Shown here: one piece after another, positions 47,695 through 56,126 of the stretch
Layout: each line of letters opens with the position of its first letter
Position numbering within the stretch: position 1 is the stretch's first letter
Origin: Porphyrobacter sp.
GTDB taxonomy: Bacteria > Pseudomonadota > Alphaproteobacteria > Sphingomonadales > Sphingomonadaceae
DNA: 64,000 nucleotides
Assembly: GCA_027533455.1 (NCBI GenBank)
Contig: JAPZUC010000009.1
Span: 1 to 64,000 of the forward strand
Direction: 5' to 3'
Notes under the pieces: model-generated
What the model was told of the DNA's origin: nothing
Database searches by the model: none
The model's input: only the letters and a program-made list of their open reading frames with translations
Program-made: the position numbers and the translations under genes

Positions 47695-47784
47695 CATTCG
47701 CTCCCGTCGTATCGGGGACGCATATGGCGGTGGGGGCCTCGCGCGACAACCGGAACCACGTGAAAAGGCGGAATTTGCGCAAGG

Positions 47785-47811
47785 AAAAGGCGGGGGTTTG
47801 TGGCCCCCGCC
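47785..47811 (-). terminator. Rho-independent terminator after the DEAD-box helicase gene
   Basis: GGCGGGGG (47789-47796) pairs with CCCCCGCC (47804-47811) over a seven-base loop. On the minus strand the stem is followed by TTTTCC (complement of 47783-47788). It lies 25 bases beyond the helicase stop and upstream of gor, so gor should have its own promoter. Confidence 0.85.
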
Positions 47812-47836
47812 CTCGAATTCCTTGCTGCCCAACCGG

Positions 47837-49429
47837 TCAGACGCTGGCTGCGCGCGGACGCCCGCCGCCACCGCCCCCGCCGCCACCGGGGCGACCACGG
47901 CCGCGACCACCGCCACCATTGCCGCCGGGACGACCACCGCCGCCGGGCTGACGACGATCACCGCCACCATTTCCGCCGGGGCGGCCCTGACCGCCCGAAC
48001 CATGCGCCTGTTGCGGCTTGCGATCACCTTGCGGGCGACGTTCGCCCTGCGGTGCCGGACGACGATCACCTTCGGCGCGGCGCTGTTCGCCCTGCTGCGG
48101 ACGGCGTTCGCCGCCACCGGCGCGGTCTTGCTGCGGGCGCCCTTGCGGCTTGCCCTGCTGCGGACGACGCTCGCCGCGATGCTCGCCCTGCGGCTTGCGC
48201 TGGCCGAGCGGGCGCGGATTGACACGCTTCATCGGCGTGCGGGCTGCAGGCTTTTCCGGACCCTCGCCTTCCACCACCGCACGGAAATTGTCCGGGAGCG
48301 GCAGGCGCTCCAGCTCGGCGCCGGTCAACTTGCGGATGTCCTTCAGATATGCGCGTTCGTCCTCGGCACAGAAAGCAATCGCGATCCCGCTCTTGCCGGC
48401 CCGCGCAGTGCGGCCGATGCGGTGCACGTATTGCTCGGGCACATTGGGCAGCTCGTAGTTGATGACGTGGCTGACGCCCGGAATGTCGATCCCGCGCGCG
48501 GCGACATCGGTCGCGATCAGCACCGGCACGCGGGCCTTGCGGAATTCATCCAGAGCGCGCTGGCGCTGCGGCTGCGACTTGTTGCCGTGGATCGCATTGG
48601 CGGGGATGCCCGCCTGCTCCAGCTTCTTCACGACGCGGTCCGCGCCATGCTTGGTGCGGGTGAAGATCAGCACGCGTTCAATGCTGCCGGGAACGGTGTG
48701 ACGGCCCTTGAGGATCATTTCGAGCAGGCTCAGTTTTTCGTCCTGCTGGACCATGAACAGATACTGGTCGATGCGTTCCGCAGTGGTGCTTTCGGGGGTG
48801 ACCGAAACCTGCACGGGATTGTTGCAATACCCGCTCACCAGCTCCTTGATCGCCTTGGGCATGGTCGCGCTGAAGAACAGCGTCTGGCGATCCTTGGGTG
48901 CCAGTTCGCGGATCTTTCGCAGCGCGTGGATGAAGCCGAGGTCGAGCATCTGGTCGGCTTCGTCGAGCACCAGAATTTCGATGCCGGCAAGGTTCAGCGC
49001 CTTCTGGTCGATCAGGTCGAGCAGGCGGCCCGGGGTGGCGACAAGGATGTCGGTGCCGCGGTGCAGCTTGTTGCGGTCCTTGCCGACAGACGTGCCGCCG
49101 ACGATGCACTGGACCTTGAGGCCCGCAAGCGCGCCGTAATCCTTGGCGCTGTCGGAAATCTGCACGGCCAGTTCGCGCGTCGGCGCAAGCACCAGCATGC
49201 GGCAGGACTTGAACGGGATCGGTTTGTCGGCCTCGCGCAGGCGATCGATGCTGGGAAGCATGAAGGCGGCGGTCTTGCCGGTGCCGGTCTGCGCGATGCC
49301 GAGCAGGTCGCGGCCTTTCAGCACAGGCGGGATGGCCTGTTCCTGGATCGGGGTCGGCGTATTGTAGCCCTTCATGTCGAGGGCCTGGAGCACGGGCTGC
49401 GACAGCCCGAGGTCAGCAAAAGTGGTCAT
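47837..49429 (-). CDS. DEAD-box ATP-dependent RNA helicase with Gly/Arg-rich tail
   Basis: A 530-residue RNA helicase of the RhlE type. Motifs: Q motif TPTPIQEQAIP, Walker A AQTGTGKTAAF, DEAD in VLDEADQMLDLG, SAT in FFSATMPK, and GRTARAGKSG-type motif VI (HRIGRTARAGKSG). After about residue 380 comes a basic Gln/Arg/Gly-rich low-complexity tail ending in long Gly runs with RGRGRPGG, likely binding RNA non-specifically and encoded by GC-rich simple repeats. Such helicases assist ribosome assembly and cold growth. The gene has a 5' gap of about 240 bases to pgi. Confidence 0.95.
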   Translation of the reverse strand: MTTFADLGLSQPVLQALDMKGYNTPTPIQEQAIPPVLKGRDLLGIAQTGTGKTAAFMLPSIDRLREADKPIPFKSCRMLVLAPTRELAVQISDSAKDYGALAGLKVQCIVGGTSVGKDRNKLHRGTDILVATPGRLLDLIDQKALNLAGIEILVLDEADQMLDLGFIHALRKIRELAPKDRQTLFFSATMPKAIKELVSGYCNNPVQVSVTPESTTAERIDQYLFMVQQDEKLSLLEMILKGRHTVPGSIERVLIFTRTKHGADRVVKKLEQAGIPANAIHGNKSQPQRQRALDEFRKARVPVLIATDVAARGIDIPGVSHVINYELPNVPEQYVHRIGRTARAGKSGIAIAFCAEDERAYLKDIRKLTGAELERLPLPDNFRAVVEGEGPEKPAARTPMKRVNPRPLGQRKPQGEHRGERRPQQGKPQGRPQQDRAGGGERRPQQGEQRRAEGDRRPAPQGERRPQGDRKPQQAHGSGGQGRPGGNGGGDRRQPGGGGRPGGNGGGGRGRGRPGGGGGGGGGRPRAASV

Positions 49430-49671
49430 GTTTTTGAAACTCGCAAATATACTGCGACGCGCGCTGGGCTGCCATGAACGCAAATCGCTCAGAGGCACGC
49501 CACGCGCGGCGCGGGGGTTGAAACCGCCCGCGTGAAAAGGGAAGTCTTGGGTAGAACCGAGGCGCGGCCGGGGCGGATATTTGTAAGAGTTCCGCCGCTT
49601 CACGCATGGCTAGCGCGCTTCGATGGCGGCCATCTGGGCGCAATCGTCCGGGAAGTCAATCTTTTCGCAGA
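49430..49671. promoter_or_regulatory. Long non-coding leader between pgi and the helicase gene
   Basis: The 242 bases upstream of the helicase ATG carry no supported gene. If the promoter lies near the pgi stop, the mRNA would have a long leader, as is common for cold-inducible DEAD-box helicases. I see no strong promoter motif or riboswitch signature. Confidence 0.3.
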
Positions 49672-51219
49672 TTAGCCCAGCCCTGCCGCTTCCATCAGCG
49701 CCTTGGTCGAGGGGTCGAAATCGCCCTGCCCGCTCTCGATTTGCTTGGCGATCGCCTTGCCCAGCTCAACCCCGAACTGGTCGAAGGGGTTAATCCCCAT
49801 CAGCACGGCGTTGGCAAAGGTGCGGTGTTCGTGGAACGCAATCAGCGCGCCGAAGGCGGCGGCATCGCAATCATCGACAAGGAATGTGGTTGAAGGCCGG
49901 TCGCCAGCATAGGCCCGCGCCGGATCGTCGGAGGTCTTGCCCGCCATCAGCGCCGCGCCCTGCGCAAGGCAGTTCATCAGCAGGATACGATGATGCGCCG
50001 GATCGAGATCGTCGCCCGGCGCGATGCTGGCGATGAAGTCGACCGGGATCAGGTGCGTGCCCTGATGGAGCAGCTGGAATACCGCGTGCTGTGCGTCCGT
50101 GCCAACGCCGCCCCATGTAACCGGCGCGGTCGGGCCATCGACCGGCGCGCCGCTTGCCGTAACGCTCTTGCCGTTCGATTCCATTTCGAGCTGCTGGAGA
50201 TAGTCGGGCAGCAGCTTCAGCCGTTCGTCATAGGCGAAGACCGCGCGGGTCTGGCAGCCGCGCAGGCGCGTGTAATACTGGTCGGCATAGGCGGCGAGCA
50301 GCGGCGCATTGGCGCGTCCTTCAGCGGCGCGGAAGTGATCGTCGACCGCCTTTGCGCCGGCAAGCATGTGGCGAAACTCGTCCATGCCGATCGCCAGCGC
50401 CACCGGGAACCCGATCGAGGAGAACAGCGAATAACGCCCGCCCACGCTTTCGGGGAACGGCAGCACGCGGGTTTCGTCTACGCCCCACTCCACCGCCTTG
50501 TCGGGCGCAGCAGTGAGCGCGATCACCCGCCCGCCCGGATCATCAACGCCGTTGTCCGCCAGCCACTTCAGCGCGCTCTCCGCATTGGTCATGGTTTCAG
50601 TGGTGGTGAACGTCTTGGAAGCGAGCGCGATCAGCGTCGTCTGCGGATCGCAGGCGCGGAAAGCGGCTTCGAGGGCCAGCCCGTCGATGTTCGAGACGAC
50701 ATGGACATCGACCAGTGCCAGATCGCGGGTCAGCGCGTCGATCGCCAGCGCCGGGCCCAATGCCGATCCGCCGATACCGATTGCGATGCAGTGTTTCACC
50801 TCGCCCAGCGCGCCTTCGTGGATCGCCTCGACCAGCATTCCCATGCGCGCGAGCAGGGCCTCGGCTTCCTCCACCTGCGCGTCGGTACCGCTGCCGCGCA
50901 GCGCGCCATGGGTGGCGGCGCGGCCTTCGGTCGGGTTGACGATCCCGCCCCCGAACAGAGCGTTGCGCGCGGCGCCGAAACCGGCTGCCTCGGTCAACGC
51001 CTCGAAGGCGGCCAGCGCCTCGTCGCCCAGATGGGTCTTGGAGAAATCGACGAGCATCCCCGCTTCGGCCGCGCTTCCCGGCTCCACCGGCCAGGCGATC
51101 CGGCGGGTCATCACGGCGGGGCGATCCGCTTGGCCTGCGAACAGATCGGCGAGCGTGTGGTGGGGCAGCGCGCGCAAGCTTGCCCATGCCGCCGTCATCG
51201 CTTCACCCGTGCCGCTCAT
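49672..51219 (-). CDS. pgi: Glucose-6-phosphate isomerase
   Basis: Pgi interconverts glucose-6-phosphate and fructose-6-phosphate. The 515-residue protein has the signature blocks AIGIGGSALGPALAIDAL, ALASKTFTTTETMTNA, DETRVLPFPESVGGRYSLFSSIG-type segment (VGGRYSLFSSIGFPVAL) and the C-terminal INPFDQFGVELGK. It starts at the ATG at 51219 after AAGGGGA; the longer frame to 51435 would overlap lepB. It is divergent from lepB with 49 bases between starts, so both promoters must share that gap. Confidence 0.96.
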   Translation of the reverse strand: MSGTGEAMTAAWASLRALPHHTLADLFAGQADRPAVMTRRIAWPVEPGSAAEAGMLVDFSKTHLGDEALAAFEALTEAAGFGAARNALFGGGIVNPTEGRAATHGALRGSGTDAQVEEAEALLARMGMLVEAIHEGALGEVKHCIAIGIGGSALGPALAIDALTRDLALVDVHVVSNIDGLALEAAFRACDPQTTLIALASKTFTTTETMTNAESALKWLADNGVDDPGGRVIALTAAPDKAVEWGVDETRVLPFPESVGGRYSLFSSIGFPVALAIGMDEFRHMLAGAKAVDDHFRAAEGRANAPLLAAYADQYYTRLRGCQTRAVFAYDERLKLLPDYLQQLEMESNGKSVTASGAPVDGPTAPVTWGGVGTDAQHAVFQLLHQGTHLIPVDFIASIAPGDDLDPAHHRILLMNCLAQGAALMAGKTSDDPARAYAGDRPSTTFLVDDCDAAAFGALIAFHEHRTFANAVLMGINPFDQFGVELGKAIAKQIESGQGDFDPSTKALMEAAGLG

Positions 51220-51268
51220 TACCGTTCCCCTTTGCGCAAGTCCGCGGCTGCGAGTAAGGGCATGCGCA

Positions 51269-52105
51269 ATGGATGTTAAGACCCAATCGCTTGACGGAGC
51301 GCCGCTTGCCGCAACTGGCACCCGCACCGGCGACAGCTGGGGCGGGTTTGCGTGGTTTATCATCAAGCTGTTAGTCGCAGTGGTGGCTTTCAGGGTATTC
51401 GTATTCTCGCCATTCTCGATCCCTTCGGAGAGCATGTTGCCCCGCCTGATGAACGGCGATTACCTGCTCGCGGCCAAGTGGCCCTACGGCTTCTCGCGCA
51501 GCTCGCTGCCGTTCGATCTGGCGCTGCCGGGCGGGCGCTTATTGCCGGGAACGCCGGAGCGGGGGGACATCGTCATCTTCAAGCACCCGGTCGACGGGCG
51601 CGACTATATCAAACGGGTGATCGGGCTTCCGGGCGACCGTGTGGCCTTGAGCGGCGGCGAGGTCGTGCTGAATGGCGCGCGCGTGCCGCGCGTGGCTGTG
51701 GCCGACGTGCTGGTGCCGCTCTCGGAGAACACCGGCTGCGCATGGGGCGGCGATGCCGAACGCGCGGCCGATGGCAGCGAGGTGTGCCGCTACAAGGCGT
51801 TCCGCGAGACCTTGCCCGGCGGCCGCAGCTACAATGTGCTCGATTTCGGCCGCACCCCGGCGGATGACTATGCCGAACGGACCGTCCCTGCCGGAACGCT
51901 GTTCGTGATGGGCGACAACCGCGACAGTTCGCTCGACAGCCGCTTTCCGGCATCGGCGGGCGAAGGCGTGGGCTTTGTTTCGCAAGACCTGCTGGTCGGC
52001 CGGGCAAGCGTGATCGTGTGGTCGACCGATGGCAGCGCCGACTGGCTCAATCCCTTCTCGTGGTTTGCCGCCGCACGGCTGCACCGGATCGGAGACACGC
52101 TGTGA
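51269..52105 (+). CDS. lepB: Signal peptidase I
   Basis: A 278-residue inner-membrane protease that removes signal peptides. One N-terminal helix (FIIKLLVAVVAFRVFVF) precedes the catalytic Ser in SIPSESMLPRL (Ser55), and the general-base Lys is in RDYIKRVIGLPGD; VMGDNRDSSLDSR is box E. A roughly 60-residue insertion (SENTGCAWGG ... VCRYKAF) holds two Cys. ATG at 51269 follows TAAGGG. The stop overlaps the GTG of rnc, giving the classic lepB-rnc-era order. Confidence 0.96.
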   Translation: MDVKTQSLDGAPLAATGTRTGDSWGGFAWFIIKLLVAVVAFRVFVFSPFSIPSESMLPRLMNGDYLLAAKWPYGFSRSSLPFDLALPGGRLLPGTPERGDIVIFKHPVDGRDYIKRVIGLPGDRVALSGGEVVLNGARVPRVAVADVLVPLSENTGCAWGGDAERAADGSEVCRYKAFRETLPGGRSYNVLDFGRTPADDYAERTVPAGTLFVMGDNRDSSLDSRFPASAGEGVGFVSQDLLVGRASVIVWSTDGSADWLNPFSWFAAARLHRIGDTL

Positions 52106-52788
52106 CCGGCGCCCTCGCCTCCGAGGCGCGCGGCTGGCTCGATGAACAGGGCTTCCGTCCTGAGACCCAGGCCCTGTGGCTCGAAGCGCTGACCCACGGC
52201 AGCTTCAACGGATCGGGCGCGGAAGTGGCCGATTACCAGCGGCTCGAATTCCTCGGCGACCGCGTGCTGGGCCTGTCGGTCGCGGCATGGCTGTTCCGCG
52301 CGGGCGACGCTCCCGAAGGCAAGCTGTCCCAGCGCCTCAACGCCCTTGTCAGCGGGGCGACCTGCGCGCGGATTGCCCGCAGCATCGGCCTGCCGCAGCA
52401 CATCCGCCTCGGCAAGCAGGCGCGCGATGATGGCGGGGCGGATAGCGACAAAATCCTTGGCGACGTGATGGAGGCCCTGATCGGTGCCTGCTTCATCGAA
52501 CACGGTTTCGAGGCGGCACAGGCCATGATCTACCGCCTGTGGGCGCACGAGCTGGAGGGCGATGTCGGCAAAGCCAAACACCCCAAAAGCGCGCTGCAGG
52601 AATGGGCCGCAGGCAACCGCCGGATGCCGCCGCTTTACGAGGTGATCGACCGCTCCGGCCCCGATCATGCCGCGCGTTTCACTGTCCGGGTCACGGTCCG
52701 CAATGTCGGCCATGGCGAGGCCACTGCAAGCAGCAAGGGCGAGGCTGAACGGCTGGCGGCCAAGGCGTTTCTCGACGAGTTCGGCTGA
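52102..52788 (+). CDS. rnc: Ribonuclease III
   Basis: A 228-residue double-strand-specific endoribonuclease for rRNA and mRNA processing. The catalytic signature is RLEFLGDRVLGL, with the second acidic cluster DKILGDVMEALIGA. The C-terminal dsRNA-binding domain begins PKSALQEWAAG and ends TASSKGEAERLAAKAFL. It has Arg where many family members have Ser after EFLGD, as is usual in alphaproteobacteria. GTG start, GGAGA six bases upstream, overlapping lepB by four bases. Confidence 0.96.
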   Translation: MTGALASEARGWLDEQGFRPETQALWLEALTHGSFNGSGAEVADYQRLEFLGDRVLGLSVAAWLFRAGDAPEGKLSQRLNALVSGATCARIARSIGLPQHIRLGKQARDDGGADSDKILGDVMEALIGACFIEHGFEAAQAMIYRLWAHELEGDVGKAKHPKSALQEWAAGNRRMPPLYEVIDRSGPDHAARFTVRVTVRNVGHGEATASSKGEAERLAAKAFLDEFG

Positions 52789-52806
52789 CCGGGCGCGCAG
52801 CCTCCA

Positions 52807-52822
52807 TGTTCCACGTGAAACG
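52807..52822. promoter_or_regulatory. parS-like ParB-binding site
   Basis: TGTTCCACGTGAAACG matches the ParB-binding consensus TGTTNCACGTGAAACA at every defined position except the last. It lies in the 157-base gap between rnc and era, outside coding sequence. parS sites cluster near the replication origin, so this suggests an origin-proximal location, although parA and parB are not in the window. The only other partial match I found (47752-47768) is much weaker. Confidence 0.7.
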
Positions 52823-52945
52823 CACTGCGAAGCGGGTCTGACAGGGGGTCTAATAGGGGCCATACGGGGTCTAACCCGCCCCGAAGGTGCCCCTAAACCC
52901 GCGCTGGCCTTCGACAAGCGTGACCTTAGCGGCTATGGGCCGCCC

Positions 52946-53875
52946 ATGACCGAAACCACCTCCCTCGCCTCTCCGACCCGCTGCGGTGTCGTCGCCGTGC
53001 TTGGCGCGCCGAACGCCGGCAAGTCCACGCTCGTCAACAGCCTTGTCGGCCAGAAGGTCGCGATCACCAGCGCCAAGGCGCAGACCACCCGCGCGCGGAT
53101 GCTCGGCATTGCTTTGCACGAATTGAACGGCGTGCCGACCCAGATGATCCTTGTCGATACCCCCGGCATCTTCGCGCCCAAGCGCCGGCTCGACCGCGCG
53201 ATGGTCAGCGCCGCATGGGAAGGCGCCGAAGCCGCCGATGCCGTGCTGCTGCTGGTCGATCCGATCAAGCAGCGCCGCCACGAACTCGAACCCCTGCTGG
53301 AGACGCTCGCGGCCCGCCCGGAACGCAAGATCCTCGTCCTCAACAAGGTCGACCGCGCCAAGAAGGAGCCCTTGCTGGCGCTCGCGCAGGAACTTTCGGG
53401 CAAGGTCGATTTTGCCGAAATCTACTTCATCTCGGCGCTGACCGGCGACGGTGTGCCCGAACTGAAGGACGCTCTGGCCGCGCTCATGCCCGAGGGCGAC
53501 TGGATGTATCCCGAAGACCAGGTCTCCGACGCCTCGGAACGCCTGCTCGCCGCGGAAATTACCCGCGAACAGCTCTACCAGCAGCTCCACGAGGAACTGC
53601 CCTATGACAGCGCAGTGCGCCCCGAACGCTACGAGACGCGCCCCGATGGCAGCGTGGAAATCCACCAGCAGATCGTCGTCACCCGCGACAACCAGCGTGC
53701 CATCGTGCTCGGCAAGGGCGGGTCGAAGATCAAGGCCATCGGCGCCGCCGCGCGGGCGGAACTGATGGAAGTGCTTGGGCAGAAGGTGCACCTGTTCCTG
53801 CACGTGAAGGTGCTGGAGAACTGGGCCGAGGACAAGGAACTGTTCGAGGAAATCGGGCTCGACTGGGTGCGCTAG
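52946..53875 (+). CDS. era: GTPase Era
   Basis: A 309-residue GTPase for 16S rRNA maturation and 30S assembly. G-domain motifs: GAPNAGKSTLVNSL (G1), TTRARMLG (G2), DTPGIFAP (G3) and NKVD (G4). The C-terminal KH domain includes VLGKGGSKIKAIGAAAR. ATG at 52946 gives MTETTSLASP; the frame to 52667 runs inside rnc. A GC-rich leader with a parS-like palindrome lies between it and rnc, so it may have its own promoter. Confidence 0.97.
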   Translation: MTETTSLASPTRCGVVAVLGAPNAGKSTLVNSLVGQKVAITSAKAQTTRARMLGIALHELNGVPTQMILVDTPGIFAPKRRLDRAMVSAAWEGAEAADAVLLLVDPIKQRRHELEPLLETLAARPERKILVLNKVDRAKKEPLLALAQELSGKVDFAEIYFISALTGDGVPELKDALAALMPEGDWMYPEDQVSDASERLLAAEITREQLYQQLHEELPYDSAVRPERYETRPDGSVEIHQQIVVTRDNQRAIVLGKGGSKIKAIGAAARAELMEVLGQKVHLFLHVKVLENWAEDKELFEEIGLDWVR

Positions 53876-53923
53876 GCGCTAACCCCCACAGCGTTTTCAA
53901 ATCTCCCGCGACATCATCCTGAT

Positions 53924-54667
53924 TCAGGAGCGCATGGCCAAAGGATACTGAACCGTATTCCGCGCCGTAAGGTATGACGGGCTGAAACCGGCGATTTTCT
54001 TGAGCGCGGGTAAGTTCAGGATCTCCAACCTCTTCGAACGCAGCCTGATCAAGTCGTTCTGACGCAGCATCTGGAGCTTGCGGTTGACGTGAACCGGCGT
54101 GAGCCCGAGCACATCCGCCAGATCTTCCTGGGTAAGCGGGAACAGGAATTCGACATCGGCGTCGTCGGCATCATCAACCGCCAGGCGATGATGCAGTTCG
54201 CAGATCAGATGAGCCATCAGCTCATGAGCATCACGGCGGCCGATACTGACCAACCATGACGCGAAGATTGCATTCTCCTTGCTTCCATAACTCATCATGG
54301 CGCTGCAGATCGCAGGCGAACCTTCGATCGCCTGATCCATGTCCGCGTAAGAAATATTGGCGACTTCACAGTCACAAAGCGCGACTATTGCGTCGATCAC
54401 ATCCTCACTGGAATGCGAGTCAAATTCGAATGAATCGCCCGGAAGCAGGAGCTGCGTTATTTGCCGGCCGCCATTTCTGACGATCTGGTACCGCGCAGCC
54501 CAGCTGCTCAGCAAGACCGGAAAGCTCAGCGCCCCCTCTCCCCCACGTGACAGGTACTTCTTGTTCGAGAGTTTACGCGTCTTCTGCCAAAGACCTTCAA
54601 TTATCCCCCTGTCACGTTCCTGTAAATTCGCTTCGCTCTGCAAGCGCCGTACAAATGCGTTTGTCAT
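53924..54667 (-). CDS. Crp/Fnr-type regulator with degenerate sensor domain
   Basis: A 247-residue regulator. The C-terminal winged helix is good (LTQEDLADVLGLTPVHVNRK), and the N-terminal beta-roll keeps RNGGRQITQLLLPGDSFEFD, but the expected glycine/acidic EGD turn before it is missing (KYLSRGGEGALSF instead), so classical cyclic-nucleotide binding is doubtful. There is no Cys cluster for an Fnr-type FeS centre. The ATG at 54667 is preferred to a TTG at 54706. It lies in an AT-rich patch with TTGAT/ATCAA half-sites upstream and a paralogue 600 bases away. Confidence 0.85.
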   Translation of the reverse strand: MTNAFVRRLQSEANLQERDRGIIEGLWQKTRKLSNKKYLSRGGEGALSFPVLLSSWAARYQIVRNGGRQITQLLLPGDSFEFDSHSSEDVIDAIVALCDCEVANISYADMDQAIEGSPAICSAMMSYGSKENAIFASWLVSIGRRDAHELMAHLICELHHRLAVDDADDADVEFLFPLTQEDLADVLGLTPVHVNRKLQMLRQNDLIRLRSKRLEILNLPALKKIAGFSPSYLTARNTVQYPLAMRS

Positions 54668-54722
54668 TTTCCGTCTTCCCACTGATCCGGAAAATGATAA
54701 TTGCAAATTTAAAGCATCGATG

Positions 54723-54747
54723 ATTGATGTAGATTATCGTAATCAAT
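54723..54747. promoter_or_regulatory. Inverted-repeat operator candidate upstream of the first Crp/Fnr gene
   Basis: ATTGAT (54723-54728) and ATCAAT (54742-54747) flank a central GATTATC palindrome in an unusually AT-rich gap. A second pair, TTGAC (54764-54768) and ATCAA (54777-54781), follows. The half-sites resemble Fnr/Crp boxes (TTGAT-N4-ATCAA) but the spacing is wider, so direct binding by a standard Fnr dimer is not certain. The position fits autoregulation of the leftward gene. Confidence 0.35.
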
Positions 54748-54817
54748 ATTATTACTTTAACATTTGACAACAAGTAATCAATTCATGGTTCATAATACTA
54801 CGAATTATTCTCTTAAT

Positions 54818-55090
54818 TCACGACAGGTCTGACTTGAAGCTATTTGAAATTCTTCGGAGCAAATAAAGAGATTCGTTCATTCTCTTGCTCGATTCACCAG
54901 CGCGCTCAGCCACCTCGATCTTGACTGCGCAGGTTGTTTCAATGACCGAAATCGCCTCGTCCAGCGAAAGCGTCTGCGTTTCCACGAGGACGTGCAGGAT
55001 GCTTTCCGCCAGCAAAAGCGCCGCCTGGCCATGCGCATCGGGCTCTGACCGATCGGCAGTGTCTTCATCATCATAGATAATCGGGCTCAT
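54818..55090 (-). CDS. Small acidic helical protein of unknown function
   Basis: A 90-residue soluble protein beginning MSPIIYDDEDTADRSEPDAH, then amphipathic helices (LLLAESILHVLVETQTLSLDEAISVIE, given here only as a region of about residues 25-52) and a basic end. No domain recognised. I choose the ATG at 55090 (weak ribosome site); the frame continues to 55201. It lies between two Crp/Fnr genes and could be a partner or target of them, an inference from position alone. Confidence 0.6.
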   Translation of the reverse strand: MSPIIYDDEDTADRSEPDAHGQAALLLAESILHVLVETQTLSLDEAISVIETTCAVKIEVAERAGESSKRMNESLYLLRRISNSFKSDLS

Positions 55091-55206
55091 TTGGTTGGGC
55101 CTATCGCGTATGGATCGTGCCAGATCCAATGGTGCCCCGCGGTTGCGGGATGCATAAACTTCTGTCAGCAATGATGGGCGCAATTTTTCGATTGGGCACA
55201 ATTTGG

Positions 55207-55224
55207 ATCAACCCGGCCGTTGAT
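55207..55224. promoter_or_regulatory. Inverted repeat upstream of the second Crp/Fnr gene
   Basis: ATCAAC-CCGGCC-GTTGAT is a perfect 6-bp inverted repeat with a 6-bp centre, ending 29 bases before the ATG at 55254. It is built from the same ATCAA/TTGAT half-sites, in opposite order, as the site near the first regulator. Autoregulatory operator is the simplest reading. Confidence 0.4.
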
Positions 55225-55253
55225 TCATCCTGATAGATCGGCGGACAACTATT

Positions 55254-55976
55254 ATGTCGAACGCACTCGTCAGGCACCTCAGTGGATACAGCCATCTAGG
55301 CGACGCCGAAACGGCGTTGCTTTCTGCGGCGTGCAGAAATGTGCGTGAATTTCCCGCCGGACATCACCTTATCCGTGAAGGCGATGCCCCTGATCCGGTG
55401 TTCGTGATCCTCGAAGGCTGGGCATGCGGTTACAAGGTTCTGCCGGATGGCGGACGGCAGATCATCTCGTTCCTGCTGCCCGGTGATTTCTGCGACATCC
55501 ACATCGCTATCCTTCAGGCCATCGACCACAATATCATGACCCTGACGAAGGCACGCGTCGCGACTTTGCCACGGGCCGAGATGGAGGCTCTGATCCAGGC
55601 AAAACCGACCCTGACTCAGGCCTTCTGGTGGTCGCAGCTAGTCGATCAGAGCATCTTGCGTTCGTGGATTGCCAGCATGGGACGGCGCAAGAGCGTGGAG
55701 CGCGTGGCGCACCTCATGTGCGAACTCTACATCCACATGCGCAACATCGGCCTGGCGTCCGATGACGAATGCAAAATGCCGCTGACGCAGCTTGTGCTGG
55801 CTGATGCGCTTGGCCTGACACCGGTCCATATCAACCGGGTTCTGAGAGTGCTCAAGAAAGCTCAAGTTATGGAGATGAGCAACGGATCACTCAAGATCAT
55901 CGATTCCGGCAAGCTTGCAGAGATTGCCGGAATCGACAGCAACTACCTCCATGAACGGATCCGGGAAAACGGTTGA
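55254..55976 (+). CDS. Crp/Fnr family transcriptional regulator
   Basis: A 240-residue regulator with an intact beta-roll sensor (REFPAGHHLIREGDAPDPVF, VILEGWACGYKVLPDGGRQI, FLLPGDFCDIH) and winged-helix domain LTQLVLADALGLTPVHINRV. There is no N-terminal Cys cluster, so it is not a classical oxygen sensor; ligand unknown. It resembles the first regulator in the PVHxNR recognition helix, suggesting similar DNA targets. It is divergent from the small acidic gene, with an inverted repeat in between. Confidence 0.9.
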   Translation: MSNALVRHLSGYSHLGDAETALLSAACRNVREFPAGHHLIREGDAPDPVFVILEGWACGYKVLPDGGRQIISFLLPGDFCDIHIAILQAIDHNIMTLTKARVATLPRAEMEALIQAKPTLTQAFWWSQLVDQSILRSWIASMGRRKSVERVAHLMCELYIHMRNIGLASDDECKMPLTQLVLADALGLTPVHINRVLRVLKKAQVMEMSNGSLKIIDSGKLAEIAGIDSNYLHERIRENG

Positions 55977-56116
55977 TGCGCCGCGCCCGTCGCGCCCCAT
56001 CAATCCCGTCTCGAACTTACGCAAGCAGGCGTCTTTGTGCGGGCCGCGCAAACCTAGTTTAGGCAAGCAGGGCGGCAGCCGGACTATGGCGTTGAGCGGT
56101 CAGCGTGGATCGCAGC

Positions 56117-56120
56117 GGAG
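56117..56120 (+). promoter_or_regulatory. Ribosome-binding site for the TTG start of the glycosyltransferase gene
   Basis: GGAG with six bases to the TTG at 56127. It shows that translation of the glycosyltransferase was designed to begin upstream of the in-frame TAG at 56280-56282, so the break is a lesion and not simply a misjudged start. Confidence 0.55.
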
Positions 56121-56126
56121 CCTGGA

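Noticed and set aside
47752..47768. Second parS-like sequence (CCACGTGAAAA)
   Set aside because: Only the central part matches; three outer positions of the 14-bp core are wrong, so it is probably chance.
47698..48225. N-terminal extension of the glutathione reductase frame
   Set aside because: It overlaps the helicase gene antisense, crosses a terminator, and its Arg/Ala/Val-rich content has no homology-like features.
51220..51435. N-terminal extension of the pgi frame
   Set aside because: It would overlap the start of lepB on the other strand; the ATG at 51219 has a good ribosome site and gives the family length.
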